DNA from: Dyella_A sp035685805
Lineage (GTDB): Bacteria; Pseudomonadota; Gammaproteobacteria; Xanthomonadales; Rhodanobacteraceae
DNA length: 64,000 bases
Direction: 5' to 3'
Assembly: GCF_035685805.1 (NCBI RefSeq)
Contig: NZ_DASSAB010000035.1
Location: forward strand, 53,022 to 117,021
The position numbers and the translations under genes are program-made. This document shows, one piece after another, positions 53,334 to 62,162 of this stretch (the first letter of the stretch is position 1; every line of letters starts with the position of its first letter). The notes beneath the pieces are model-generated. The model did not search any database, had not been told where the DNA came from, and was given only the letters and a program-made list of their open reading frames with translations.

Positions 53334-54887
53334 TCAGTGACCGACCCCGCCGCCTGCGCTGCCGAACGGGGGTTTGGCCAGCCACAGCACCGGGATCAGC
53401 AGCACGAAGAGCAGCGCACAGACCCAGAACACGTCGTTGACCGCCAGCGTGAGCGCCTCGCGGTTGAGCAGTCGGTCGACCACACCCAGGCTCTCCATGC
53501 GGGAGAAGCCGGCATGCGACAGCTGCTGCAGGAAGCCGGTGGCCGCTGGATGGCTGGGAGTGATCTGTTCGGTGAGTGTGGCGTGGTGGAACTCGCCGCG
53601 GTGCTGCCACAGCGTGACCGAGAGCGCCGTGGAGACGCTTGAGCCGAGTGTGCGACAGAAGTTGGCAAGGCCGGATGCGCTGGCGATCTCGGACGCTGGC
53701 AGGCCGGAAAGATAGACCTGGTTGAGCGGGATGAAGAAGCAGGGAATCGCGATACCCATCACGAAGCGCGGCAGCACCAGAGTGGAAAAGGAGGCGCCGC
53801 TGTCGAAGGTGGAAAACCAGTAGGAGGTGATGGCGAACATCACGAAGGCGAACGTCACCACGGCGCGCAGGTCAAGCCGGTGCATGTTCCTGCCCAGGAT
53901 CGGGGCCACGATGAACGCCAGGATACCCACCGGAGCCGTGGCCAGGCCTGCCCAGGTCGCCGTGTATCCGAGCGTGGTCTGCAGCCACAGCGGGAAAACC
54001 ACGTTGATGCCGAAGAACGCCATCATGCCCAGCGACAGCCCGACCACTCCGGCGGTGAAGTTCCGCTCGCGGAACAGCGACAGCTCCACCACCGGGTGCT
54101 TCGCATGCAGCTCCCACACGATCAGGAAGGTCAGGCAGACCAGCGCCACGATGCCCAGCGTGACGATCATTGGCGAGGAGAACCAGTCGTGGTCGTTGCC
54201 GTTGTCGAGCATGAACTGCAGCGCGCCGACGCCAACCACCAGCAGCACCAGTCCGATCACGTCGATCGGCGTGTTGAAGGTCTTCGTTTCGCGCTTGCGC
54301 AGCAACGTCCAGGTGATCGCCGCGGCGAGCAGTCCGACGGGCAGGTTGATGTAGAAGATCCACGGCCACGAGAAATTGTCGGTCAGCCAGCCGCCGAGGA
54401 TCGGGCCGAAGATCGGCGCGACGACGACCGTCATGGCCCACAGCGCCAGCGCAATACCCTGCTTCTCTTTGGGATAGCTGGACAACAGCAGCGTCAGCGA
54501 CAGCGCCACCATGGGACCGGAACCGGCGCCCTGCATCAGGCGGCCGATCACCAGCATCGGCATCGAGGTGGCCAGCCCGCAGAGCATCGAAAACACCACG
54601 AACAGCATCACCGACACCACGAAAGTCCGCACCTCGCCGAAGCGGCGCGCAAGCCAGCCCGTGAGCGGCTGCATGATGGCGCTGGCCAGTGCGTAGGAGC
54701 TGATCGTCCAGGTGCCTTCGCTCGGGCTGACGCCGAGGCTGCCCGCGATATGCGGCACGGCGACGTTGACGATCGTCATGTCCAGCACTTCCATGAACGT
54801 GCTGAAGGCAACGGCGATCGTCAACAGCACCAGCGCGCTGCCCTGCAGCGGCTTCAGCGGCGCGGCGTCATTCGGCGTGGCGGCCAT
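53334..54887 (-). CDS. emrB: DHA2-family multidrug efflux permease (EmrB-like)
   Basis: The product of 517 residues has about 14 hydrophobic helices. Family motifs are FMEVLDMTIVNVAVPHIAGSLG in part (LDMTIVNVAVPHI), PLTGWLARRFGEVR and GPILGGWLTDNFSWPWIF. It uses proton motive force to export drugs through the EmrA adaptor and the outer-membrane factor of the same operon. It starts 8 bases after emrA. Confidence 0.93.
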   Translation of the reverse strand: MAATPNDAAPLKPLQGSALVLLTIAVAFSTFMEVLDMTIVNVAVPHIAGSLGVSPSEGTWTISSYALASAIMQPLTGWLARRFGEVRTFVVSVMLFVVFSMLCGLATSMPMLVIGRLMQGAGSGPMVALSLTLLLSSYPKEKQGIALALWAMTVVVAPIFGPILGGWLTDNFSWPWIFYINLPVGLLAAAITWTLLRKRETKTFNTPIDVIGLVLLVVGVGALQFMLDNGNDHDWFSSPMIVTLGIVALVCLTFLIVWELHAKHPVVELSLFRERNFTAGVVGLSLGMMAFFGINVVFPLWLQTTLGYTATWAGLATAPVGILAFIVAPILGRNMHRLDLRAVVTFAFVMFAITSYWFSTFDSGASFSTLVLPRFVMGIAIPCFFIPLNQVYLSGLPASEIASASGLANFCRTLGSSVSTALSVTLWQHRGEFHHATLTEQITPSHPAATGFLQQLSHAGFSRMESLGVVDRLLNREALTLAVNDVFWVCALLFVLLIPVLWLAKPPFGSAGGGVGH

Positions 54888-54895
54888 GGGTCAGC

Positions 54896-56104
54896 TCACG
54901 GAGCGGTGGGCAGGTTGGCTTCGATGACACGGTCGGCTTCCGCGTCCGCCCGCGCGGCCATCTGGTCGTAGACGTCGGTCGAGGCCACCGGCTGGCTGGC
55001 GGGTGCCTGCGGCAGTACGGTGCCGCTGTCGTTGCTGATATCGACGGTGACGGTGGTCGACAGCCCTACGCGAAGCGGATGCTTGTCCAGCTCGGCGTCC
55101 TCCAGCGCGATGCGCACCGGCACGCGCTGAACCACCTTGATCCAGTTGCCTGTCGCGTTCTGCGCCGGCAGCAACGAAAACACGCTGCCGGTGCCTGCGC
55201 CGATGCCCACGACCTTCCCGTGGTACTCGGCGTCACCGCCGTAGATGTCCGCCTCCACCTTTGCTGGCTGCCCCAGCCGGATGTGCTGCAACTGGCTTTC
55301 CTTGAAGTTGGCATCCACCCAGAGGTCGTGCAGCGGCACGACGGTCATCAGTTGCTGTCCCGGTTGCACGCTGTTGCCCAGCTGCACGCTGCGTTGCGCG
55401 ACAAATCCGGACACCGGGGCATAGATCGCGTTTCGCTGAGTCGCGACCCAGGCGGCGCGGAAATTTGCCCTTGCCTGCATCACGGCCGGATTCTTCGCTA
55501 CGTCGGTCCCTTCGACGGCGGCGTTGGCCGCCGATGCCTGCGCTTTCGCGGCATCCAGCGCCGCCCTGGCCTGGGCGATGCCGTCGCGAAGGTGCTGAAT
55601 GATCTCCGGCGACTCGGCGTGCGCGGCAACCAGCGGCAACCGCCGGCGCAGATCGGCCTGGAGCTTGTCCAGCTCGAGGCGGCGGGCCTGCACCTGCGCC
55701 TGGGCACCGGAGGCGCTCTCGGTCTGCTGGCGCACCCCGCGGACCGCCTGCGCAAGCGCGCTGCGCGCCTGCTGCAGGCGGACCTCGGCATCGGTGCTGT
55801 CGAGTTTGACGAGGACCTGGCCCGCCTTAACGCGCTGCGTGTCGTCGGCCATGATCGCCACCACCGTGCCGGGAACCTGGGCCGAGATCGCCACCTGGTT
55901 GCCGCCGACGTACGCATCGTCGGTCTTTTCCCGCTTGGACAAGACCAGCAGCCAGAGAAGGAACCATCCCGCTGCGGCCAGCACGAAGACACTTGCGACG
56001 ATGAGCAAGGCGCGCCGGCGCTTGGCCGGGTTCTTGGCCGCCATGCCGCTGTCGTTGTCGTCAGACGACGCGTCTGGCTGATGGGAAGGCTCAGTCGCGC
56101 TCAT
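54896..56104 (-). CDS. emrA: Membrane-fusion adaptor (EmrA/HlyD-like)
   Basis: The product of about 402 residues has one membrane helix (about 34-56), the signature KTDDAYVGGNQVAISAQVPG in part (DDAYVGGNQVAI), a biotinyl-lipoyl half-motif, a long coiled-coil hairpin (about 110-210) and beta-barrel segments (IYAPVSGFVAQRSVQLGNSV). It links EmrB to the outer-membrane factor. The ATG at 56104 lies 9 bases after GGAG; an in-frame ATG at 56110 is an alternative. Overlaps the end of the upstream gene by 14 bases. Confidence 0.92.
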   Translation of the reverse strand: MSATEPSHQPDASSDDNDSGMAAKNPAKRRRALLIVASVFVLAAAGWFLLWLLVLSKREKTDDAYVGGNQVAISAQVPGTVVAIMADDTQRVKAGQVLVKLDSTDAEVRLQQARSALAQAVRGVRQQTESASGAQAQVQARRLELDKLQADLRRRLPLVAAHAESPEIIQHLRDGIAQARAALDAAKAQASAANAAVEGTDVAKNPAVMQARANFRAAWVATQRNAIYAPVSGFVAQRSVQLGNSVQPGQQLMTVVPLHDLWVDANFKESQLQHIRLGQPAKVEADIYGGDAEYHGKVVGIGAGTGSVFSLLPAQNATGNWIKVVQRVPVRIALEDAELDKHPLRVGLSTTVTVDISNDSGTVLPQAPASQPVASTDVYDQMAARADAEADRVIEANLPTAP

Positions 56105-57590
56105 GGGCATGGGCTCCGGCTTTTTCAGGTGAGGAAGAATCGGCGTACGCAGCAGGCTGAACGGGCGCGCGATAGCCACCGCCGAGCGCCTTGATCAGGG
56201 CCAGATCGGTCAATACCGCCTGCGCCCGCAACTGGGCCGCCATGTCGCGGCGCTGGATCAGCTGCGCACGCGCGGCCAGCGACTCGCGCGCGTCGCGCAC
56301 ACCCTGGCGCGCTCGCGCCAGCGCGGCATTGAGCACGCGCTGGTCGGCGGCAAGCTCGAGCGACTGCTGCGTTTGTCGTGCCTGCAGCATCTGGGCCGTC
56401 AGGGCCTGGGTGGAAACCTCGCGTGCGGCCTGCAGTACGGTGCGGTCGTACTGGGCGATGGCGCCGTCGAGCTGGGTCCGGCTGAGTCCATAGTTGGCCT
56501 TGAGCAGGCCACCATTGAAGATCGGCAGGTGCAGTGCCGGCGTAACGGCGAAGGTGCGGCTGCTCGCGGTGAACAACTCGCCCAGATCAATGCTCGACAG
56601 GCCGGCCAGCGCGGTGATGCTCAGGTCTGGAAAGAACTGCGCGCGAGCCGCGTCGGTCTTCTTCAGCGCCGCCTCCACCTGCCAGCGGGTGGCCGCGATA
56701 TCCGGGCGGCGCGCAATGAGGTCCAGACTGGCACCCGCGGGCAGGCCGGCGTCGACGGCCGGCAACGGGCGCGGCGACAGGGGCGGCAGGCCCTCGGGCG
56801 CGACACCAACCAGCGAAGCCAGCGCGGCCAGGCGGATCTGCGTCGAGCCTGCGACCGCCGCACGTTGCTCGCGCGCCGCAGCCAGCTGAGCCTGGGCCCG
56901 ATCGGAGTCATCCGGTAGATCCACGCCCTGACGTACCCGCAACGCCGCGATATCTGCGAGCTCCTGCTGCACCGCCACGACCTGATCGGCCAGCGCGAGC
57001 CGCGCCTGGTCCGCCTGCCAGCCGAAATAGGTTTCGGCCACCGCATACTGGATTGCCAGGGCTGCGGCACTGCGTTCCGCCTCGGCCGCACGCGCCTGAT
57101 CCACCGCCGCTTCGACCAAAGCGCGCTGCTTGCCCCACCAGTCGAAGTCGTACTGCAGCTGCACGCCTAAGTCAGCCTGGTTGTACCAGGTGAATCCGAG
57201 AAAGCGGCTTGGGATGAGGCCGTGTTCGCTTAGTCGCTGACGCGCGACCTGGGCGCTGCCATTGATGTTGAGCCCGGCCTGTGCCGCCGCCGCCCGCACC
57301 GACTGCTCTGCACTCCCCAGGCGTGCGCGCGCCGCCGCAAGATCAGGTGCCTTGTCCGTGGCCATGGCAACGAGAGCATCGAGCTGTGGATCACGGTAAA
57401 CCGCCCACCAGTCACTTCGCGGCCAGTCGGCGCTTGGTTGCGTCGGCAGCCCCGCGAGCGGAACGTCATCGCGCAGCGTGGGGTGGTCCACGGGTCGCGG
57501 CGGCATCGCGCAGGAGGCGAGGGCGCCCGCCATGGCGGCCACCATGATGGCCCGCCTGGCGCGACGGCCGGATGTCATCGAAGAATTCAT
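56091..57590 (-). CDS. Outer-membrane efflux lipoprotein (NodT/OprM-like)
   Basis: The product of about 499 residues has a lipoprotein signal with lipobox LASC and two OEP repeats typical of TolC-like channels (WWAVYRDPQLDALV, PDLAAARARL; RRPDIAATRWQVEAAL, PIFNGG). It forms the trimeric channel across the outer membrane and periplasm. The start is uncertain: ATGs at 57599, 57593, 57590 and 57578 all precede the signal peptide, none with a strong Shine-Dalgarno. It begins just after marR and overlaps emrA. Confidence 0.88.
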   Translation of the reverse strand: MNSSMTSGRRARRAIMVAAMAGALASCAMPPRPVDHPTLRDDVPLAGLPTQPSADWPRSDWWAVYRDPQLDALVAMATDKAPDLAAARARLGSAEQSVRAAAAQAGLNINGSAQVARQRLSEHGLIPSRFLGFTWYNQADLGVQLQYDFDWWGKQRALVEAAVDQARAAEAERSAAALAIQYAVAETYFGWQADQARLALADQVVAVQQELADIAALRVRQGVDLPDDSDRAQAQLAAAREQRAAVAGSTQIRLAALASLVGVAPEGLPPLSPRPLPAVDAGLPAGASLDLIARRPDIAATRWQVEAALKKTDAARAQFFPDLSITALAGLSSIDLGELFTASSRTFAVTPALHLPIFNGGLLKANYGLSRTQLDGAIAQYDRTVLQAAREVSTQALTAQMLQARQTQQSLELAADQRVLNAALARARQGVRDARESLAARAQLIQRRDMAAQLRAQAVLTDLALIKALGGGYRAPVQPAAYADSSSPEKAGAHAHERD

Positions 57591-57603
57591 CATGATCATC
57601 GGT

Positions 57604-58128
57604 TCATGCAGCTTCGGGGTCGTGCAGGTGGTCCAGATTCTTGGCCAGCTTGCGCAGCAGCCGGTCGAGATGGCGACGGTCGTGATCGCTGAAACCGGCG
57701 AACATCGCACTCACACGGGGAAACAGCGTCGGCAGCATTTTCTGCACGAAGCGCCGACCGGCGGCGGTGATGTGCACCTCGACCCGACGCCGGTCTTCCC
57801 GGCAAGGCGCCCGGACCACCAGCCCGCGATCGACCAGCGCATTGCCGATCCGCGTCATGTTGGTCGCCCCCTGGGAGGTGTATTCGCAAAGCTCGCCAGG
57901 CGTGGAACGCCCGTCCGGCCGGCTGTACAGAATCATCAGGGTGAGAAACTCGCTGTGGTTCAGCTTGTGCGGATGCAACGTGAGTTCGAGCTCCTCCTGC
58001 AGGCGGCCCCCGGTCATCAGCATCAACCGGCTCAGCCGGGCCTGCTCTGCCGGCATGCCGGGGAGCGTCGCGCCGAGCCGGCCGATGCCTTCGTCCATCA
58101 TCTGGATGCACTTTCCCAGCGACGCCAT
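57604..58128 (-). CDS. MarR-family transcriptional regulator
   Basis: The product of 174 residues has a central winged helix-turn-helix: SEFLTLMILYSRPDG, CEYTSQGATNMTRIGNALVDRG (recognition region within) and the wing APCREDRRRVEVHITAAG. It probably represses this operon and is released by toxic ligands. An 18-bp palindrome sits 13 bases before the start codon, as expected for autorepression. It heads the operon marR, outer-membrane factor, emrA, emrB. Confidence 0.92.
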   Translation of the reverse strand: MASLGKCIQMMDEGIGRLGATLPGMPAEQARLSRLMLMTGGRLQEELELTLHPHKLNHSEFLTLMILYSRPDGRSTPGELCEYTSQGATNMTRIGNALVDRGLVVRAPCREDRRRVEVHITAAGRRFVQKMLPTLFPRVSAMFAGFSDHDRRHLDRLLRKLAKNLDHLHDPEAA

Positions 58129-58140
58129 TTCACCAGCTCA

Positions 58141-58158
58141 TATTTCATTGATGAAATA
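58141..58158. promoter_or_regulatory. Palindromic operator for the MarR regulator
   Basis: TATTTCATTGATGAAATA is a perfect inverted repeat with 8-base arms and a 2-base centre, AT-rich against a GC-rich background. On the minus strand TTGCTA and TGAAAT, 17 bases apart, overlap it as a possible promoter. Binding is inferred from position. Confidence 0.7.
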
Positions 58159-58200
58159 AAACGATAGCAAGCTGCGTCGCCGGGCCGCAAGGCGTTTGTC

Positions 58201-58995
58201 CTACGTGGGCGTGCTTCGCTCGCGAAAACGGGTGAGCCGGAACACGCGCTCGACATTGGCCGTGGTGGCCTGCGCAATGCTTGCCTCGCTTTCCTGCCGT
58301 AGCGCCGCGATCTCGCGCACGGTGGTCGAGAGAAAGGCCGGTTCGTTACGTTCGCCGCGGTGGTCGACGCCTGGCTGGTCGGGCGCATCGCTCTCGAGCA
58401 TCAGGAAATCGATCGGCATGGCCGAGACGATGCGGTGCAGACGTTGCGCGCGCGGGTAGGTGACCGGGCCGCCGAGGCCCAGGCAAAACCCCATGTCCAT
58501 CAGTCGCTGAGCCTGTTGCTCGCTGCCGGAGAAACTGTGCACCACGCCCGTGGATCCGGGATGTCGACGAAGCGCGAGCAGCACCTCTTCGACCGCCCGC
58601 CGTGCGTGGATGATCACCGCCAGATCGCGCTCGCGGGCAATCGCCAGTTGGCGCTCGAAATAGCGATCCTGTGCCTTCCGGTCCAGCGCGGGATCGGAGA
58701 GGTCCAGGCCAATCTCCCCGACGGCCACCGCAGGCTGTTGATCGAGCCAACCCTCCAATGCCTGCAGATGTTCCAGGCGGTGGTGGGTGAGGAACATCGG
58801 GTGCAGCCCGAACGCCGGGAAGAGGTTCTTGTGAGCTCGTGCGATGCTGCCGATACGTGACCAGCTGGCGTGGTCGGTGGATGGAACGATCATGTCCCGC
58901 ACCCCGACGCGCGCCGCGCGCTCGATCACTGCGTCGCGGTCCTCATCGAACCGTTCGTCGTCAAGGTGCACGTGGCTGTCAACGAGAAATGTCAT
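58201..58995 (-). CDS. tatD: TatD-family metal-dependent hydrolase / DNase
   Basis: The product of 264 residues is a TIM-barrel amidohydrolase relative. Metal-binding motifs are VDSHVHLDDERF, AVGEIGLDLS, VIIHARRAVEEV, VVHSFSG and MLESDAPDQPG. TatD enzymes have 3'-5' exonuclease activity on DNA and can act in DNA degradation or repair. In many relatives the second-to-last motif reads ETD; here it is ESDAP. Divergent from the lipoprotein pair. Confidence 0.88.
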   Translation of the reverse strand: MTFLVDSHVHLDDERFDEDRDAVIERAARVGVRDMIVPSTDHASWSRIGSIARAHKNLFPAFGLHPMFLTHHRLEHLQALEGWLDQQPAVAVGEIGLDLSDPALDRKAQDRYFERQLAIARERDLAVIIHARRAVEEVLLALRRHPGSTGVVHSFSGSEQQAQRLMDMGFCLGLGGPVTYPRAQRLHRIVSAMPIDFLMLESDAPDQPGVDHRGERNEPAFLSTTVREIAALRQESEASIAQATTANVERVFRLTRFRERSTPT

Positions 58996-59168
58996 GGGGC
59001 GGTTGCACTGTGACGCCGTGTGAACGGCGAGTGTGGAATCGTGACGCAGTAAACGCCGGATAACGTGACGAGCTAGGTCTTATTCAGTTACGGACGGCTT
59101 CAATAACGTCGTGAATGCGAAGGGGCGCAATTCGCGCTGCCTCGCGGGGGTTCTTAACGAGGAGAGTC

Positions 59169-59747
59169 ATGATGAATCGGTTGATAGTCAACGTGCTTCA
59201 GGTGGGCATCGCAGCGGCACTGGCTTCCGGGTTGGCAGCATGCAACCGGGACGCCAGCGCGGATGTAGGCACGGCTGGCACCGCAAGTGAAGCGGCAACC
59301 GGCCCGAAGTACGCCAAGGTGGTCAGCGTCGATCCGGTGCGCAAGACGGTCAGCAACCCGCGGGAGGTCTGCCACGACGAAACCGTCACCCACACGACAG
59401 CTCCGAAAGACGAGCACCAGATCGCCGGCACCGCCATCGGTGCGGTCGTGGGCGGCGTGCTCGGCAACCAGATCGGTGGCGGCAAGGGCAAAACGCTGGC
59501 GACGGTCGCTGGGGCAGTCGGGGGTGGCTACGCCGGCAAGAAGATCGAGCAGAGCCGCCAGCATGCGAACACCACGTCTACCGTCGAGCGTCGTTGCTCC
59601 ACTGTGAACGACACCAGCACCAAGCTGGTCGGGTACGACGTCCGATACGAATACAACGGCGTCACGCGCACCGTGAGAATGGATCATGACCCGGGAGACC
59701 GCGTTGAAGTCCAGGAAGGCGTGACCTCTGTTTCCGACGCGCGCTAA
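59169..59747 (+). CDS. Glycine-zipper 2TM lipoprotein, first of a tandem pair
   Basis: The product of 192 residues has a lipoprotein signal (lipobox LAAC, about residue 24) and a glycine zipper (IGAVVGGVLGNQIGGGKGK, AGAVGGGYAGKK) of the Rickettsia 17-kDa/SlyB type, probably an outer-membrane lipoprotein. Two later cysteines (REVCHDETV, ERRCSTVND) may form a disulfide. GGAGAG precedes the ATG. A second glycine-zipper gene follows 10 bases later. Confidence 0.85.
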   Translation: MMNRLIVNVLQVGIAAALASGLAACNRDASADVGTAGTASEAATGPKYAKVVSVDPVRKTVSNPREVCHDETVTHTTAPKDEHQIAGTAIGAVVGGVLGNQIGGGKGKTLATVAGAVGGGYAGKKIEQSRQHANTTSTVERRCSTVNDTSTKLVGYDVRYEYNGVTRTVRMDHDPGDRVEVQEGVTSVSDAR

Positions 59748-59757
59748 AGGAGTTTTT

Positions 59758-60249
59758 ATGTCATTAGCTTCAGGCAAGATCATCGCAGCCTCTCTCGCAC
59801 TCGCAGGCAGTCTTGCGCTGGCCGGATGCCAGACTGCTCCCTATGGCAACGACGGGGGCTACTCCCGCCCGGCTCCGGCTTACGGGTATGGCAATCAGAA
59901 CTCGTCTCGTTGCAACAGCTGCGGTGTCGTCAAGGAAGTCCAGCAGGTCTACGTGGAGCACAAGAGCAACGGCACCTTGGGCGCGGTCATCGGCGCGGTT
60001 GCCGGCGGCGTCCTGGGGAACCAGGTAGGCAAAGGCGATGGCCGCAAGGCTGCCACCGTGGCCGGTGCGGTAGCCGGCGGCGTGGTCGGCAACCAGGTAG
60101 GCAAGCGAAGCGGTGGCGACGACGTGGCCTGGCGCGTGACTGTCAGGCTCGACAGCGGCCAGTACACGACCGTGACTCAGCAGGAAGATCCGCGCGTGCG
60201 TGAGGGTGACTATGTGGAAGTGCGCGGGGACCACGTCTACGCGCGCTGA
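59758..60249 (+). CDS. Glycine-zipper 2TM lipoprotein, second of a tandem pair
   Basis: The product of 163 residues has a lipobox LAGC (about residue 24), a Tyr/Gly-rich spacer with SRCNSCGVVKEVQQVYV, the zipper IGAVAGGVLGNQVGKGDG plus AGAVAGGVVGNQVGK, and a C-terminal beta region (WRVTVRLDSGQYTTVTQQ). It resembles SlyB. Clearly related to the preceding gene, probably by duplication. AAGGAG lies before the ATG and a terminator follows. Confidence 0.87.
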   Translation: MSLASGKIIAASLALAGSLALAGCQTAPYGNDGGYSRPAPAYGYGNQNSSRCNSCGVVKEVQQVYVEHKSNGTLGAVIGAVAGGVLGNQVGKGDGRKAATVAGAVAGGVVGNQVGKRSGGDDVAWRVTVRLDSGQYTTVTQQEDPRVREGDYVEVRGDHVYAR

Positions 60250-60283
60250 GCGCGTGACGAACTTGTAGGACATCCGGACGTCC

Positions 60284-60314
60284 AAAAAAAAGCCCTCCGT
60301 ATGGAGGGCTTTTT
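60284..60314. terminator. Bidirectional Rho-independent terminator
   Basis: AAAAGCCCTCC pairs with GGAGGGCTTTT around a 4-base loop, with A and T runs on the flanks. Between the glycine-zipper pair and the convergent hydrolase gene. Confidence 0.9.
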
Positions 60315-60332
60315 CTGTTCGTCATCACGGGC

Positions 60333-60767
60333 TCAGTTCACGGCGTAGAACTTGTGCTCGCCAATCGTGGTGCTTGTACGGTTGAGCGACCATGCCGGCG
60401 CAATGGCCACGGTGGCGAAGTGATCTGCATGCGGCACCACCAGTCGGCGTTCGGCGGTGGGCAGCTGCCAGTTGCTCATGGAATCGCCCGCCACCTTCCA
60501 TGCGCGCTTGAACGCTTTCAGGTTGGTGATATCGAACGAACCGGGCGTGGTCGTCGTGGCGAACTGGTGGGGCGCGGTGACGACCTTGCATACCGTGTCG
60601 CCCCACTGTCCGCGCTCGCGCCGGCGAAGAGCTACCTCCGCCACCGCAAACTGCCCCATGGTGGGCTCGCTGCGCGCCTCCAGATACACCGTGGTGGCCA
60701 GGCAAGTCTGATCTGCCACGGGCTGGGGCAGCAGTGACGTCATCCACAACAGGAGAGAAAGTTTCAT
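60333..60767 (-). CDS. Small SleB-type cell wall hydrolase
   Basis: The product of 144 residues has a signal peptide (about 1-18, MKLSLLLWMTSLLPQPVA) and the Hydrolase_2 (SleB-like) fold: CLATTVYLEARSEP with the putative catalytic glutamate, MGQFAVAEVALRR, then WGDTVCKVVTAPHQF and a C-terminal HADHFATVAIAPAWS. It probably cleaves peptidoglycan in the periplasm. TGGAGG before the ATG supports the start at 60767. It has no separate peptidoglycan-binding domain. Confidence 0.82.
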   Translation of the reverse strand: MKLSLLLWMTSLLPQPVADQTCLATTVYLEARSEPTMGQFAVAEVALRRRERGQWGDTVCKVVTAPHQFATTTTPGSFDITNLKAFKRAWKVAGDSMSNWQLPTAERRLVVPHADHFATVAIAPAWSLNRTSTTIGEHKFYAVN

Positions 60768-61223
60768 GGGTCTGCCTCCAACGTGCTGTACGCCGGGATC
60801 AGCAGATGCTGAGCCGAGCGCCGTTGCGGTGGACGGGCGGGCAGGCCGTTCCACCTGGATCAAAAGACACGAGGCCGAAACCGGGCCATGGTGCGTGCCG
60901 TTGCCACGGGATTGTGGCGTGTCACGCAAGTCCTGCAAGGAATTGCTGTGACGGTGTTGCGGGGAGGGAAGAACCTGCTTCCGCACCTTGTGCAACCGTT
61001 CCACCGGGCGAGTGGTGGTCATTCCTTCCAACCGTATTGCTGGTTGGGTCGCGCCGATCCGGAGCCTTCCGGTTCGTCGCGTGCATCAGTCCGTAGTAGA
61101 TGGACTGCTCAAAAGTTTGGCGGAGCCTAGTGGCGGGTTTCGCACATCGCAAGTGCCTCGCCGCCGCAATTCACTGATCGCTCACGTTTCGCGCATGCGC
61201 ACGTGCAGCGCATTTGACCGTAA
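60768..61223. other. Intergenic stretch without a recognisable gene
   Basis: 456 bases upstream of the hydrolase gene and downstream of ygfZ. I see no protein, RNA or repeat that can be supported. The region presumably holds the hydrolase promoter. Confidence 0.5.
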
Positions 61224-62057
61224 TCAATCGGGAAAAGAGGCAACAACGCAATAGGTCGCATTGTCGTGGCCGATCGTGCCGGAGGCATCTAGTGCTTCTA
61301 GCAGCGCGGACTCGCAGATTGCGAGCGCTTCGGTCGTTGCATCGACCTGCACCGACTGCAGAAGTTGCGAGCCGTGTTCGGCCATGCCGCTGTTTCCAGC
61401 GCCAGTCAACACTTGTTGTGTTGGCCGCCGCAGATGGCAAAGGCGACGCTTGTTGCCTCCGCGGTAATGCAAGCGCGCGACGATCTCCTGGCCCGGGTAG
61501 CACCCTTTGTCCAGCGCCACCGCGCCCAGGCGGTGCAGCGAAAGGGACGGCGCAAGAAACGTTCCCAGCGCTGCGTCCGGCAACCATGGCCAACCGGCGC
61601 GAAGCTGCGCGAGTTGCCATGCATTGTCATGGTCGTCAGGGCCTGTCTCGCCAGGTTCCATGGTCGCCAGTTGCAGCGCGTGATCGCCGCAGCCGAGGCG
61701 TATCAACCCGTCCGAGGCCCGAACCTCATGCAGTGGCATCGCAGCTCCGCCCCGGATGCGATACGAACTATCCGACCGCAACGTGAGCTTCAGCCGGAAC
61801 ACGTAACGTTGCAATTCCTGTCTCAACGTAACCGCGGCGCCCCCGCGCAGGATCAGGAGCCATCGGTCGCCTTCAAGCCGCGCCAGATGGAACAGCGCAC
61901 GCACGCGCCCCTGCGGATTCAGCCACGCGCTGAACTGCCACTGGCCCGGTACGAGGGAGTGCACGTCGCTGGCGAATTGCCCCTGCGCGAAAGTCGCTGC
62001 ATCGGGCCCCTCCAGCAAAAGTGTCTCGGCGAAGGCGGCGTGGAAGGTGTCGGACAT
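61224..62057 (-). CDS. ygfZ: YgfZ/GcvT folate-binding protein
   Basis: The product of 277 residues has the conserved KGCYPGQEIVARLHYRGGNK segment with the essential cysteine, and an N-terminal LLLEGPDAATFAQGQFASDV. YgfZ helps maintain iron-sulfur proteins using tetrahydrofolate. It is divergent from the succinate dehydrogenase locus, whose SdhB needs iron-sulfur clusters; the link is suggestive only. Confidence 0.9.
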   Translation of the reverse strand: MSDTFHAAFAETLLLEGPDAATFAQGQFASDVHSLVPGQWQFSAWLNPQGRVRALFHLARLEGDRWLLILRGGAAVTLRQELQRYVFRLKLTLRSDSSYRIRGGAAMPLHEVRASDGLIRLGCGDHALQLATMEPGETGPDDHDNAWQLAQLRAGWPWLPDAALGTFLAPSLSLHRLGAVALDKGCYPGQEIVARLHYRGGNKRRLCHLRRPTQQVLTGAGNSGMAEHGSQLLQSVQVDATTEALAICESALLEALDASGTIGHDNATYCVVASFPD

Positions 62058-62113
62058 AGCCGAAGAACGTGGGGGCAGGGCTGCCGCGGGACAAGCTGCG
62101 GCACTTCATCAGG

Positions 62114-62142
62114 TTGTACGGGTCACCCACAAAGGTTACGCT
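62114..62142 (+). promoter_or_regulatory. Candidate promoter for sdhAF4-sdhCDA
   Basis: TTGTAC (62114-62119) and TACGCT (62137-62142) have an exact 17-base spacer and lie 21 bases before the sdhAF4 ATG. Sequence match to consensus is partial. Confidence 0.45.
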
Positions 62143-62162
62143 TGTTCAGGTAAATAAAAACC

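Noticed and set aside
58360..58860. Plus-strand frame inside tatD
   Set aside because: Antisense to a gene with all TatD metal motifs; no ribosome-binding site or homologous features.
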